Shown here piece after piece: positions 8,732 to 18,514 of a DNA stretch of 64,000 nucleotides. The DNA lies in contig JAJXZJ010000030.1 of NCBI GenBank assembly GCA_021780105.1, forward strand, positions 1-64,000, read 5' to 3'. Origin of the DNA: a bacterium. GTDB taxonomy: Bacteria; Verrucomicrobiota; Verrucomicrobiia; Limisphaerales; J093. A model generated the notes under the pieces. That model was given only the letters and a program-made list of their open reading frames with translations, did not search any database and had not been told where the DNA came from. The number at the start of each line of letters is the position of its first letter. The stretch's first letter is position 1. Both the position numbers and the translations under genes were made by a program.

Positions 8732-8800
8732 CTAGAACCCAACTGCCCCGCTGCGCAGTCGCAGCAGGCCAAGCAGGGACAGGTTCACGTTTTGATTCAT
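8732..8800 (-). CDS. leuL: Leucine-rich leader peptide of the leuA attenuator (22 aa)
   Basis: The frame from ATG 8800 to TAG 8732 encodes 22 residues, MNQNVNLSLLGLLRLRSGAV plus Gly-Phe. Six of the residues at positions 7-15 are leucine (7, 9, 10, 12, 13, 15). It ends 18 bases before the terminator hairpin. The mRNA around codons 11-17 can fold as GCTGCG/CGCAGC (8765-8760 with 8755-8750). The next segment (8738-8747) can instead pair with 8700-8708, which includes half of the terminator stem. Ribosome stalling at the Leu codons when charged tRNA-Leu is scarce would therefore favour antitermination. There is no Shine-Dalgarno site; the predicted transcription start is only a few bases before the ATG, so the peptide may be translated from a nearly leaderless mRNA. 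Confidence 0.8.
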   Translation of the reverse strand: MNQNVNLSLLGLLRLRSGAVGF

Positions 8801-8809
8801 GCCGGGCGC

Positions 8810-8838
8810 AAGGTAGGCGGCCGAATCAGTGCCGTCAA
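8810..8838 (-). promoter_or_regulatory. Promoter of the leuA leader
   Basis: On the minus strand TTGACG (8838-8833) and TACCTT (8815-8810) are 17 bases apart. The predicted start near 8803 falls just before the leader peptide ATG. The -10 box is weak, the -35 box is good. Confidence 0.5.
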
Positions 8839-9047
8839 CTTTCTTTTCCATGGATCCGTTGTGCCTCCGTCCGGCGGTTTGGTGGTCATGAGTGGCAGAA
8901 TGCCCTTCCGTTGCGATGGACGATCTGACAAGCCTGTGATGTCAAAGACCGCCAGGCGCGAGCGCCGCGCCAAATCGGCGAGTCGGATCGCTCCGGCTCG
9001 GAGAAACGCCTGGCAACCAAAGCGCGCCCTTGGTAACGAAGGGCCTC

Positions 9048-9368
9048 ATGAACGTCATCGTTGATCTGTGCATTGTGCCCATCGGTGTCGGGGTGTCCCT
9101 GTCTCCTTACGTTGCAGCCTGCGAACGGGTTTTGGCCGGGGCAGGATTGAAGACCGTGTTGCACGCCAACGGAACCAACATCGAAGGAGACTGGGACACG
9201 GTGTTTGCCGCCATCAAGCGCTGTCACGAGATCGTTCACCAAATGGAAGTGCCCCGCATTACGACGGTCATCAAGCTGGGGACGCGGACGGACCGGGTGC
9301 AGACGATGCAGGACAAGATGGACAGTGTGGAAACCAAGTTGACGCAGGTCCGGAGTTCTCAGCCGTGA
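9048..9368 (+). CDS. Thiamine-binding (MTH1187/YkoF, DUF77) family protein
   Basis: A 106-residue cytosolic protein with the compact ferredoxin-like fold of PF01910. It starts MNVIVDLCIVPIGVGVSLSP, then YVAACERVLAGAGLKTVLH, ANGTNIEGDWDTVFAAIKRC and RITTVIKLGTRTDR, all typical of the family. Members bind thiamine or related pyrimidines and are proposed to help thiamine transport or regulation, although the exact role is unsettled. The ATG at 9048 matches the usual family start; a GTG six codons upstream has no family support. It stands alone, with leuA transcribed away from it. Confidence 0.85.
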   Translation: MNVIVDLCIVPIGVGVSLSPYVAACERVLAGAGLKTVLHANGTNIEGDWDTVFAAIKRCHEIVHQMEVPRITTVIKLGTRTDRVQTMQDKMDSVETKLTQVRSSQP

Positions 9369-9951
9369 CGGCTCGTCACAGATCCCACCCACGCTGGATG
9401 GCCAGGGGGAATCGGAACTTGCCAGGCAAAACCGGCCGGCGGCGGGCTTGAATCAGCCGCCGCGAAGGAGGAATAAGCGGGGGGCGGGATCGCCAGAATC
9501 CGAACAGGCCAACGCCCCGGTTCGACCGCGTATTGTGTCCATGCCGGAACCGCCCGACTCCATCCTTCAAACGCGGATCGATCCCTTGGCCGGATAAAAT
9601 CCGGCGTTTGAGGACAACTTTTCCAATTCAAGATAAACGTGTTGCATCTAAAGGAATCAATGTTCCCTTTTTGGCCGCAGTCTTAATATTATGGAATAAC
9701 AGTTCATGTTAATTATCCAAACCTGGTGCCACCAAGCGTCGAGAATCGAAGCCGGGCGAGGCTTTCTGACGGTAAGGTGGCTGGCGAGGGCACCGCTGGC
9801 TGAAGCCGGTGGAAGCGGATGCCACAAGCGTGATGGCGACATGGCTTCGTGCGTTGGCGATGCTTAACGCGTCGGGCATGACTCAGTTCACCGGCCAGCC
9901 GGCATGTAACCTTTTTCTCAGTTCCGGCTCGGCATAAACAAGTCTGGAACT
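9369..9951. other. Intergenic region before the nine-haem cytochrome gene
   Basis: No gene seen. An AAGGAGG near 9466 has no start codon behind it. A perfect 7-bp palindrome (GCCGGAT, AAA, ATCCGGC at 9589-9605) is followed by a mildly T-rich stretch and may be a weak terminator. The part from 9600 to 9720 is clearly AT-richer than its surroundings and probably contains the promoter of the next gene, but I could not assign boxes with confidence. Confidence 0.4.
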
Positions 9952-12369
9952 ATGCGCACCATACGACACTTTTGGTTGGGGATGGCTTTCCTGTTTCCGC
10001 TGACTCTGGCGGCGAGCAACGCCACGCTGCTGGGATGGAACAATCTGGGCATGCATTGCATGGACAGTGATTACTCGGTGTTCAGCATCCTGCCGCCCTA
10101 CAATACGATCGAGTGCCAGCTCATCGTCGGGGGACAGTTGGTCACCAACGGCACCGGTTACACCGTCACTTACCAGGCGGTGGCGGATCCCAGCGGCTCC
10201 GTCACTTCCACGGCCGTCGGCAAAGGCAATTTCTATGACTTCGCCCAGGCGCTTTACGGCGTCGCGCTGGCGCCGGACGCGGGATTGCTTGGCTGGAACA
10301 TGCCCGGCACGAACAACCCGCCGCAATCCATGTTGTTCGAGGTGACCAACCAGCCGGCCGCGGGCGTGACCACGCCGGTCAACTGGTTCCGGGCCGAAGG
10401 CATCCCGATGTCGCCTTACGACGACGCGCATCAGCAGAATCCGTATCCGCTGATGCGGCTGATCGCGTGGAATGTCGCCCACCAGCCCATCGCGACGAAC
10501 GACATCGTGCTGCCGGTCAGCGACGAAATGGACTGTCGCGCCTGCCACGCGTCCGGCTCGCCCGGTCTCGCCATGCCCGAGGCCGGTTGGGTTTGGACCG
10601 GCAACCCGGAACGCGACTTCCGGCTCAACATCCTCCGGCTTCACGACGAACGCCAGTTCGCGCAAACGCCGCAGCTTTACGCGGACGCGCTCGCCGCGCG
10701 CGGCTTCAATCCTCAGGGTCTGTATCGCGGTGTCGTGGCCGACGGCAAGCCGGTGCTTTGCGCCGCCTGCCATGCGTCCGAGGCCTTGGGCGCGCCCAGC
10801 TACGGCAGTATTCCGGCGCTGACGACCTCGATTCACGGCTACCACGCGCACGTCCTGGACCCGGTGTTGAACACGACGCTCGACAGCGCGGCCAACCGCG
10901 CCGCGTGCTACCGCTGTCATCCGGGGTCAACCACGAAGTGCCTGCGCGGCGCGATGGGCGGGGCGGTCGCGGCCGACGGCTCCATGGAAATGCAGTGCCA
11001 GAGCTGTCACGGCAACATGAACGCGGTCGGCGCCACCAACCGCGTCGGCTGGTTCATGGAGCCGAACTGCCAGAGCTGCCACACCGGCACGGCCGCACAC
11101 AACAACGGTCAGATCCGGTTCACTTCCGCCCTCGACGCCAACGGCCAGCCGCGTGTGCCGGTGGACACCGCCTTCGCCACCACGCCGAACACGCCCGCCG
11201 CCGGCCTTTCCATGTTCCGTTTCTCCATTGGCCACGGCGGATTGCAGTGCGAAGCCTGCCACGGCTCGACGCACGCCGAATTTCCCAGCACGCACGTCAA
11301 CGACAACGTCCGCGACATCGCCCTTCAGGGTCATGCCGGCGTGATGGCGGAATGCACCGCCTGCCACACGACTTCCCCAAGCACCATCACCGGCGGGCCG
11401 CACGGCATGCACCCGGTCGGCGCGGCCTGGGTGAGCAGCCATCATAACGTGCTGGAGAACGGCCAGGCCACCCGCACGCAGTGCCAGGCCTGCCACGGCA
11501 CCGATTACCGCGGCACGGTGCTGTCGCGGATGCAGGCGGACCGCACCTTGAGCGCGTTTGGCACGAAGACTTTTTTCCGCGGCGCGATCATCGGTTGCTA
11601 TACCTGCCACAACGGCCCCAGCAACGATGACGCCAACAGCAGCGCAGCGCCGGTTGTTGCCAACGTGAACGCCAGCACGACGAATGACCGGGCGGTGACA
11701 ACGAAGCCGGCGGTCACCGGCACCGGCGCGGCGTTGCGCATTATTTCCCAACCGGCCAACGGAACCGTTGGGCTGACCAACAACGTCCTGACCTACTTCC
11801 CCGACGCCGGCTTCACCGGCACGGACACCTTCACCTTCGCCGCCTACGACGGCTCCAAGAACTCCAGCCTCGCCACCGGCACGGTCGCCGTGGCGCAGGG
11901 AACGGTATCGCTCGGCGCCACCGCAAACGTGCCCCCGACGGAACCCGCCGGCTGGCCGGTTGCCTTCGCCGTGGTGCCGGTCATCACCAACTCGACCGCG
12001 CCGGCGACCTTCGACTGGAACTTCGGCGACGGCTCGGCGCACGCGACCAATCAGTTCCCAACCCACATCTTCGCCGCGCCCGGCACGTATCCTTGGAACG
12101 TCAGCGCGACCGTGGCCGGCATCAGCACCAAGGTTCAGGGAACCATTGCCATCGGCGATGCCGTGTCGCTGGCCGTGAACCAGACCGCGAATCTGTTGAC
12201 CGTCTCCTGGCCGGCGACCGCGGCAGATACGGTTCTGGAAACCACCCCGTCGCTGAATCTGCCGTCATGGTCGGCCGTCACCAACGCGGTCACCGCCGGC
12301 TCCGGCACGCTCAACGTCAGCGTGCCGGCGCAAGACACCGGTTTCTTCCGCGTGCGCCAGGCGTGGTAA
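9952..12369 (+). CDS. Secreted nine-haem c-type cytochrome with Ig-like and PKD domains
   Basis: The 805-residue protein begins with a signal peptide (residues 1-20) and then LGWNNLGMHCMDSDYSVFSI, a start I associate with a family of periplasmic or extracellular multihaem proteins. Nine CxxCH haem motifs follow: CRACH, CAACH, CYRCH, CQSCH twice, CEACH, CTACH, CQACH and CYTCH. After the last haem comes a cadherin/Big-type repeat (IISQPANGTVGLTNN, GFTGTDTFTFAAYDG), then a PKD domain (FDWNFGDGSAHATNQFPTHI) and a short beta tail. The haem wire suggests electron transfer outside the inner membrane, with adhesive beta domains holding it at the surface; that role is inferred. No maturation genes or membrane partner lie next to it. 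Confidence 0.85.
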   Translation: MRTIRHFWLGMAFLFPLTLAASNATLLGWNNLGMHCMDSDYSVFSILPPYNTIECQLIVGGQLVTNGTGYTVTYQAVADPSGSVTSTAVGKGNFYDFAQALYGVALAPDAGLLGWNMPGTNNPPQSMLFEVTNQPAAGVTTPVNWFRAEGIPMSPYDDAHQQNPYPLMRLIAWNVAHQPIATNDIVLPVSDEMDCRACHASGSPGLAMPEAGWVWTGNPERDFRLNILRLHDERQFAQTPQLYADALAARGFNPQGLYRGVVADGKPVLCAACHASEALGAPSYGSIPALTTSIHGYHAHVLDPVLNTTLDSAANRAACYRCHPGSTTKCLRGAMGGAVAADGSMEMQCQSCHGNMNAVGATNRVGWFMEPNCQSCHTGTAAHNNGQIRFTSALDANGQPRVPVDTAFATTPNTPAAGLSMFRFSIGHGGLQCEACHGSTHAEFPSTHVNDNVRDIALQGHAGVMAECTACHTTSPSTITGGPHGMHPVGAAWVSSHHNVLENGQATRTQCQACHGTDYRGTVLSRMQADRTLSAFGTKTFFRGAIIGCYTCHNGPSNDDANSSAAPVVANVNASTTNDRAVTTKPAVTGTGAALRIISQPANGTVGLTNNVLTYFPDAGFTGTDTFTFAAYDGSKNSSLATGTVAVAQGTVSLGATANVPPTEPAGWPVAFAVVPVITNSTAPATFDWNFGDGSAHATNQFPTHIFAAPGTYPWNVSATVAGISTKVQGTIAIGDAVSLAVNQTANLLTVSWPATAADTVLETTPSLNLPSWSAVTNAVTAGSGTLNVSVPAQDTGFFRVRQAW

Positions 12370-12464
12370 GGCGGGCAAGGCGGTAACGTCAAAAAGAGCG
12401 TTGGGTCACGGCTGCGCTGGCAACCGTGGCCATGTTCTGTCAGCCTGGCCCACACGACTTTGCC

Positions 12465-13967
12465 ATGCCGATCAAAATTGATCCCAAACTTACGGCGCAG
12501 CGGCTTCTGCCGAAGATCGAGCGGCTGTTCTCGCTCTCCGCGGAAAAAATTCTCCGCCTCGAAAAGTCCTGGTCGCCGACGCACGGCGCGCCGGTGTTCA
12601 CCGTCAAGGGCCGCTACACCGCCCGCGGCTGGACCGAGTGGACGCAGGGTTTTCAATTCGGCTCGGCGCTGCTCCAGTTCGACGCCACCGGCGACCCGCG
12701 GTTTCTGAACCTTGGCCGGCGCGGCACCGTCGAGCGGATGGCGATGCACGTCTCACACACCGGCGTTCACGACCACGGCTTCAACAACGTCTCCACCTAC
12801 GGCAACCTCTGGCGGCTGATGCGCGAGGGGAAAATTCCTGCCAACGCCGCCGAAAAGAACTTCCTCGAGCTGGCATTGAAGGTCAGCGGCGCGGTGCAGG
12901 CGGCGCGCTGGACGCGGCTTGCGGACGGCACCGGCTTCATCCCCAGCTTCAACGGACCGCATTCGCTTTTTGTGGACACGCTTCGGTCGCTCCGGTCGCT
13001 GGCGATTGCGCATCAACTTGGCCACGCGCTGATGGGCGAGCAGGACGAACGGATTTCGCTGCTCGGCCGGCTGGTCCGGCACGCGCTGAACACGGCGCGC
13101 TTCAGCGTCTATTACGGCGAGGGCCGCGACGCCTACGATGTGCGCGGCCGCGTGGCGCACGAGGCCGTCTTCAACATCACCAACGGCGTCTTCCGCTGCC
13201 CGAACAGCCAGCAGGGCTGGTCGCCGTTCACGACCTGGACGCGCGGGCTGGCGTGGGCCGTGCTCGGATTTGCGGAACAACTGGAGTATTTCGCGACACT
13301 CGGCCACGGGCCGCTGGACGCGGTGGCAGCACCGTTGCCTTGGTCCATGATCACGCCGAAGGGCGAGCGGATGGACGCAAGCCTGCCCGGCTTCACCTTC
13401 GTGGAATTGTGCCGCCGCGCGGCGCTCGCGACGGCGGATTTTTACCTGGCGAACTGCTGCGCTGACGGCATTCCGATGTGGGACACCGGCGCGCCAAATT
13501 TGCCCCGCCTGCCAGGCAACTACCTCAACGAGCCGGCCGATCCGTTTAATCCATGGGAGCCGGTGGACAGCTCGGCCGCGGCCATCGCGGCGCAGGGTTT
13601 GATCCGGCTGGGCAACCATCTCCTCGGGATCGCGACGTCTTCACGACCAGGAAGAAAACCAGCCTCGGCCGAGCGCGCCCGCAGCGTGTTGGCCAGCCAG
13701 GGCCGTCGCTATCGGCAGGCGGGCCTGACCCTCGCCAGCACGCTGTTTTCCGAGCCGTATCTGGCGACGGGTCCCAAGCACCAGGGACTGATCCTGCATT
13801 CGGTGTATCATCGGCCGAACGGCTGGGACCACGTCGCGCCGGGACAAAAGGTGCCCAACGGCGAAAGCTCCATGTGGGGCGATTACCACGCCCGCGAACT
13901 GGCGTTGCTGCTCCTGTGCGAGGCGAATCACGGCCCGTATCCGACGTTCTTCGCCCCGCCCGACTGA
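12465..13967 (+). CDS. GH88-like glycoside hydrolase (unsaturated uronyl hydrolase type)
   Basis: A 500-residue protein of the (alpha/alpha)6-barrel GH88/GH105 class. Family features visible are GRGWTEWTQGF-like packing near residue 45, HDHGFNNVSTYGNLWRLM, QQGWSPFTTWTRGLAWAVLG and NEPADPFNPWEPVDSSAAA. GH88 enzymes remove the unsaturated uronic acid left by polysaccharide lyases, using Asp residues on the barrel rim; I cannot place the catalytic pair with certainty. No signal peptide is seen, so it probably acts in the cytosol on imported oligosaccharides. I prefer the ATG at 12465 (MPIKIDPKL) to an in-frame ATG 13 codons earlier because the latter adds a Cys/His-rich stretch without family support. 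No lyase is adjacent. Confidence 0.7.
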   Translation: MPIKIDPKLTAQRLLPKIERLFSLSAEKILRLEKSWSPTHGAPVFTVKGRYTARGWTEWTQGFQFGSALLQFDATGDPRFLNLGRRGTVERMAMHVSHTGVHDHGFNNVSTYGNLWRLMREGKIPANAAEKNFLELALKVSGAVQAARWTRLADGTGFIPSFNGPHSLFVDTLRSLRSLAIAHQLGHALMGEQDERISLLGRLVRHALNTARFSVYYGEGRDAYDVRGRVAHEAVFNITNGVFRCPNSQQGWSPFTTWTRGLAWAVLGFAEQLEYFATLGHGPLDAVAAPLPWSMITPKGERMDASLPGFTFVELCRRAALATADFYLANCCADGIPMWDTGAPNLPRLPGNYLNEPADPFNPWEPVDSSAAAIAAQGLIRLGNHLLGIATSSRPGRKPASAERARSVLASQGRRYRQAGLTLASTLFSEPYLATGPKHQGLILHSVYHRPNGWDHVAPGQKVPNGESSMWGDYHARELALLLLCEANHGPYPTFFAPPD

Positions 13968-14035
13968 CGGACCGGGCCGGCGCGGCGGCTCTCCGGGCTT
14001 GCCTTCCGGCCGTCGGACGGCTCATCATCGGCACC

Positions 14036-14551
14036 ATGCGCCTATCCGCAAACTGGCAGATCGGGCTGGTCGCCGCGACGGTTTACGCCGCGGACCAGCT
14101 CACGAAACTGGCGGTGCTGCGCCTGTTGAGTTACTCGGACCAGCGCATCGTGGTGGACGGCTTCTTCAAATTCGTCCACTGGGGCAACACCGGCGCGGCG
14201 TTCAGCATGTTTTACGGGAACAACGGCGTGCTGGCATTCGTCTCCCTGGCGGCGCTGGTGGCGCTGTTGTTCACCCGGCGGCATTTCGAGATTGACCACC
14301 CGCTGGGCCGCGTGGCCATCGGCCTGATTCTCGGCGGCATCCTCGGCAACCTCACCGACCGCATCCACCTGCGGCACGTCACGGATTTTCTCTACTTCTA
14401 CCTCCAGCCGCGCGGCGGCACGGAAATCGGCTTCCCGGCTTTCAACGTGGCCGACAGCGCCATCTGCTTCGGTGTGGGGCTGCTGTTCCTGCTCTCGTTC
14501 ACGAACGACAAACGGCCCGCCAGGCCGGACATGAAGACGCCGGTGGCGTGA
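14036..14551 (+). CDS. lspA: Lipoprotein signal peptidase (signal peptidase II)
   Basis: LspA cleaves prolipoproteins in the inner membrane after lipidation. The 171-residue product has four hydrophobic segments and the conserved blocks AADQLTKLAV, GNTGAAFSMF, GGILGNLTDRIHL (first catalytic Asp) and FNVADSAICFGVG (second catalytic Asp). The ATG at 14036 gives the standard length. Its stop codon overlaps the miaA start (GTGA, four bases), so the two are translationally coupled. Pal at 42501 is a likely substrate. Confidence 0.95.
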   Translation: MRLSANWQIGLVAATVYAADQLTKLAVLRLLSYSDQRIVVDGFFKFVHWGNTGAAFSMFYGNNGVLAFVSLAALVALLFTRRHFEIDHPLGRVAIGLILGGILGNLTDRIHLRHVTDFLYFYLQPRGGTEIGFPAFNVADSAICFGVGLLFLLSFTNDKRPARPDMKTPVA

Positions 14552-15516
14552 ACGCGGACCTAGCCAACGCGCTCTTTCTCGCCGGGCCGACGGCGGTCGG
14601 CAAATCCGCCGTCGCGCTCGCGCTCGCCAAACGCCTCGACGGTGAAATCATCTCGGTGGACTCGATGCAGGTCTATCGCGGCCTGGACATCGGCACCGCC
14701 AAGCCCTCGCCGGCGGAGCGCGCCCGCGTGCCACACCATTTGATTGACGTGGCAGAGCTCACGGAGTCCTTCGACGCCGCCCAATTTGTCCGCCTGGCCA
14801 CCGCCGCGGCGCGTGACATTCAAGCGCGCGGCCGGACGCCCGTGTTCTGCGGCGGCACCGGGCTTTACTTCAAGGCGCTGCTCGCCGGCCTTGGCGAAAC
14901 GCCGGCCGCCGATCCCGCGTTGCGCGCCGGACTCGAAGCCACGCCGCTCGCCGAATTGCTCGCCGAACTCGCCGCGCGCGACCCGGAAGCTTTTGCGCGA
15001 ATTGACCGGCAAAACCCGCGTCGCGTCGTGCGCGCCATCGAGGTCATCCGTCTGACCGGCCGGCCGTTTTCCGCGCAACGCGCCGACTGGGCGTCGGTGT
15101 CTGCCACCGGTAACGCACGACCGTTGCCCGGCGTGTTGTGTCTGCGCCGCGCCACGGACGATTTGCGGCAACGCATCGCCACGCGCGCCGAGGCGATGTT
15201 CGCCGCCGGGCTGGTGGCCGAGACGGAGCGGCTGCTGGCGCGCGGGCTGGCGCAAAACCGCACGGCGATGCAGGCCATCGGCTACCGGCAGGTGGTCGAG
15301 CACCTGCGCGGCGGGCGCGGGTTGACGGAGACGATCGCGCTCGTGAAACAGCGCACGGCGCAGTTCGCCCGGCGGCAAATGACGTGGTTCCGCCAGCAGT
15401 TGCCGGTGCGCTGGCTCGAGCTGGCGCCGACCGCGTCGCCGGACGCCGTGGCCGCGGAAATCCTTGCCTGGCGCCGTGCCCAACCGACGGTTGCGTCCGC
15501 CGCCACGGTTGATTAG
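14548..15516 (+). CDS. miaA: tRNA dimethylallyltransferase
   Basis: MiaA transfers a dimethylallyl group to A37 of tRNAs that read UNN codons. The P-loop GPTAVGKS is at residues 13-20, followed by SVDSMQVYRGLDIGTAK, the VPHHLIDV block, FCGGTGLYFKAL, and the tRNA-binding part NRTAMQAIGYRQV. The length of 322 residues is normal. The start is the GTG at 14548, overlapping the lspA stop by four bases. hflX follows 30 bases later. The miaA-hflX neighbourhood resembles gammaproteobacteria, but there is no hfq between them here. Confidence 0.95.
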   Translation: MNADLANALFLAGPTAVGKSAVALALAKRLDGEIISVDSMQVYRGLDIGTAKPSPAERARVPHHLIDVAELTESFDAAQFVRLATAAARDIQARGRTPVFCGGTGLYFKALLAGLGETPAADPALRAGLEATPLAELLAELAARDPEAFARIDRQNPRRVVRAIEVIRLTGRPFSAQRADWASVSATGNARPLPGVLCLRRATDDLRQRIATRAEAMFAAGLVAETERLLARGLAQNRTAMQAIGYRQVVEHLRGGRGLTETIALVKQRTAQFARRQMTWFRQQLPVRWLELAPTASPDAVAAEILAWRRAQPTVASAATVD

Positions 15517-15546
15517 ATTCGCCCGGATGACTGGCTTTGCCGCCCT

Positions 15547-16836
<1,290 letters not shown>

Positions 16837-16891
16837 CGTGGACCGCACGTCGCCATTGATTCCCCCGGCAGCGGCTGCTTTACTTCGCGGG

Positions 16892-17959
16892 ATGAAGTTC
16901 ACCGTTATGAAAATGAAAACGTCACGAATTCCCACCCTGGCCCCGGCGCGTCTTGGCGCGTGCCTGGCCGCCACGCTCACCCTCGCCGGCACCGCGCTGC
17001 TCGCGGAGGATTGCCCGCCGCACTGGCTGGGCCACGACCGCACCCGGCCGCTGCCGCCGGTGGTGGATCCCGGCCAGCCCAGTCGCGAGGACCAAGTCGG
17101 CAAGGCGCCGTCCGACGCGGTGGTCCTGTTCGACGGCACCGACGTATCGAAATGGGTGGCCATGGACGGGAAGCCAACCAAATGGCGCATCCACGACGGC
17201 GCGCTGGAATGCGTGCCGGGCAGCGGTTACGCCCGCACGCTTCAGTGTTTCGGCGAATGCCAGTTGCACGTCGAGTTCGCCACGCCAAATCCGCCGCACG
17301 GTTCGAGCCAGGGCCGCGGCAACAGCGGCGTGTTCTTCGGCATGGGCCGCTACGAAATCCAGGTGCTCGACTCCTACAACAACAAGACCTACGCGGACGG
17401 CTCCTGCGGCTCGGTTTACAACCAGTATCCGCCGCTGGTCAACGCCTCCCGCCCGCCCGGTCAATGGCAGACCTACGACATTCTCTGGACGCCGCCGAAA
17501 TTTGACGCCGACGGCAAGCTCCTTTCCGCGGCCCACGTGACCGTGCTGCACAACGGCGTGTTGATCCAGAACAACGTCAAGTTGATCGGCCAGACTGACT
17601 GGCTGGTCCGGGCGCCCTACCACGCGCATCCGGAGAAGCTGCCGATCGCGCTCCAGGACCACGGCAACCCGGTCCGCTACCGCAACCTCTGGGTCCGCGA
17701 GCTGGACGGCGGCAAGCCGGAGTTCTACCTGCCGGACAGCGTGCTCGACAGCTATTGCGGCAACTACGACAACTGCCAGGTCAGCCGGCGCGACGGGAAT
17801 CTTCTCGTGCATTTCGGCGGCCAGGAATTCGTCATGTTTGCACAGTCGCCGACGCACTTCTTCTCGAAGGTTGTGGACGTGCAGGCGGAATTCGATCCGC
17901 AGGGCGCGATCCGGGTCTCCGTCGGCGAAGACGGCGGTGGCTGGGCGAAGAAGAAGTAG
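16892..17959 (+). CDS. Exported DUF1080 (3-keto-glucoside hydrolase-like) protein
   Basis: A 355-residue secreted protein with signal peptide ACLAATLTLAGTALLAEDC. The concanavalin-like DUF1080 (PF06439) fold covers about residues 80-275: VVLFDGTDVSKWVA, RGNSGVFFGMGRYEIQVLD, GQWQTYDILWTPP and IALQDHGNPVRYRNLWVREL. About 85 residues follow (FYLPDSVLDSYCGNYDNCQV onward) that look like a separate small domain. Some DUF1080 proteins hydrolyse 3-keto-disaccharides; here the function is inferred from the family only. The ATG at 16892 and another at 16907 both suit the signal peptide. A strong terminator follows at 18009. Confidence 0.8.
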   Translation: MKFTVMKMKTSRIPTLAPARLGACLAATLTLAGTALLAEDCPPHWLGHDRTRPLPPVVDPGQPSREDQVGKAPSDAVVLFDGTDVSKWVAMDGKPTKWRIHDGALECVPGSGYARTLQCFGECQLHVEFATPNPPHGSSQGRGNSGVFFGMGRYEIQVLDSYNNKTYADGSCGSVYNQYPPLVNASRPPGQWQTYDILWTPPKFDADGKLLSAAHVTVLHNGVLIQNNVKLIGQTDWLVRAPYHAHPEKLPIALQDHGNPVRYRNLWVRELDGGKPEFYLPDSVLDSYCGNYDNCQVSRRDGNLLVHFGGQEFVMFAQSPTHFFSKVVDVQAEFDPQGAIRVSVGEDGGGWAKKK

Positions 17960-18008
17960 TCAGCGGTGGGGCGGCAGAGCACCGCCGCCCTGCCATTTTT
18001 GCTTGAAC

Positions 18009-18048
18009 ACGCCGCCGGAGGCACCACTTCCGGCGGCGTTCTCATTTT
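18009..18048 (+). terminator. Intrinsic terminator after the DUF1080 gene
   Basis: A perfect 11-bp stem (18009-18019 with 18029-18039, nine-base loop) is followed by TCTCATTTT. It ends the transcription unit of the DUF1080 gene, which makes the second terminator-like hairpin at 18412 hard to explain as a gene end. Confidence 0.8.
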
Positions 18049-18333
18049 AACCAGCCGGGATTACTTTTCCTCCGCCATGCCGTTCACCTCGCCCGCGGAC
18101 GTGAGCGAGCCATTGGGCCGTCTCAGACCGGGTGAGGGTCGTAGGACAAAACCATGCCGATGTGGAAGGCCGGGGCGAGGCGTCAAAACGCGCCACCGGA
18201 AATCCCATTGAACCCGCCGCTCCGCCTGCGCTACGCTCCGGCCGTCAGAAAACAACGCATGATATAGCGACAAACACACATTTTGATTTCGCGTAGCTTC
18301 GGCTGCTGTCCAACTCGAAACTGGCACTTTCAC
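18049..18333. other. Intergenic stretch upstream of the restriction-modification locus
   Basis: No gene seen. It would have to contain the promoter for the stem-loop region and mod. GATATA near 18261 could be a -10 box but has no good partner. Confidence 0.3.
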
Positions 18334-18390
18334 TCAACGGACGGCTTTCGACGCACGCCCACTCGGGCGTGCCAGAAAGCGTTCCGTTGA
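18334..18390 (+). repeat. Long palindrome A before mod
   Basis: Three paired blocks give a 22-bp stem: TCAACGGA/TCCGTTGA (18334-18341, 18383-18390), GCTTTC/GAAAGC (18344-18349, 18375-18380) and GCACGCCC/GGGCGTGC (18353-18360, 18365-18372) with a four-base loop. The blocks are separated by two small internal loops. Confidence 0.75.
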
Positions 18391-18467
18391 AGGCATGCCA
18401 GTGCCTGAGTTGGGGCGTGAGTAAGACACGCCCCTTTGCTTTTCAGGCACTCGCCGCCTTCCAACGG
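18384..18467 (+). promoter_or_regulatory. Stem-loop B with embedded terminator, overlapping palindrome A
   Basis: Outer stem 18384-18394 with 18456-18467 (one bulge), middle stem AGTGCCTGA/TCAGGCACT (18400-18408, 18443-18451), inner stem GGGGCGTG/CACGCCCC (18412-18419, 18427-18434) followed by TTTGCTTTT. The inner part alone is a good intrinsic terminator. The first seven bases are also the 3' strand of palindrome A, so A and full-length B cannot form together. This has the layout of an attenuator or a small-RNA terminator ahead of mod; it could also be a repeat element. Confidence 0.6.
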
Positions 18468-18485
18468 GACGCGCCATCCCGACAG

Positions 18486-18514
18486 GGCTGATTCGCACGC
18501 GAGCGAATTCAGCC
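18486..18514 (+). promoter_or_regulatory. Stem-loop C touching the mod start codon
   Basis: GGCTGATTCGC (18486-18496) pairs with GCGAATTCAGCC (18503-18514) with one bulged T and a six-base loop. It ends at the base before the mod ATG. There is no Shine-Dalgarno sequence, so folding here would directly affect initiation. Confidence 0.6.
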
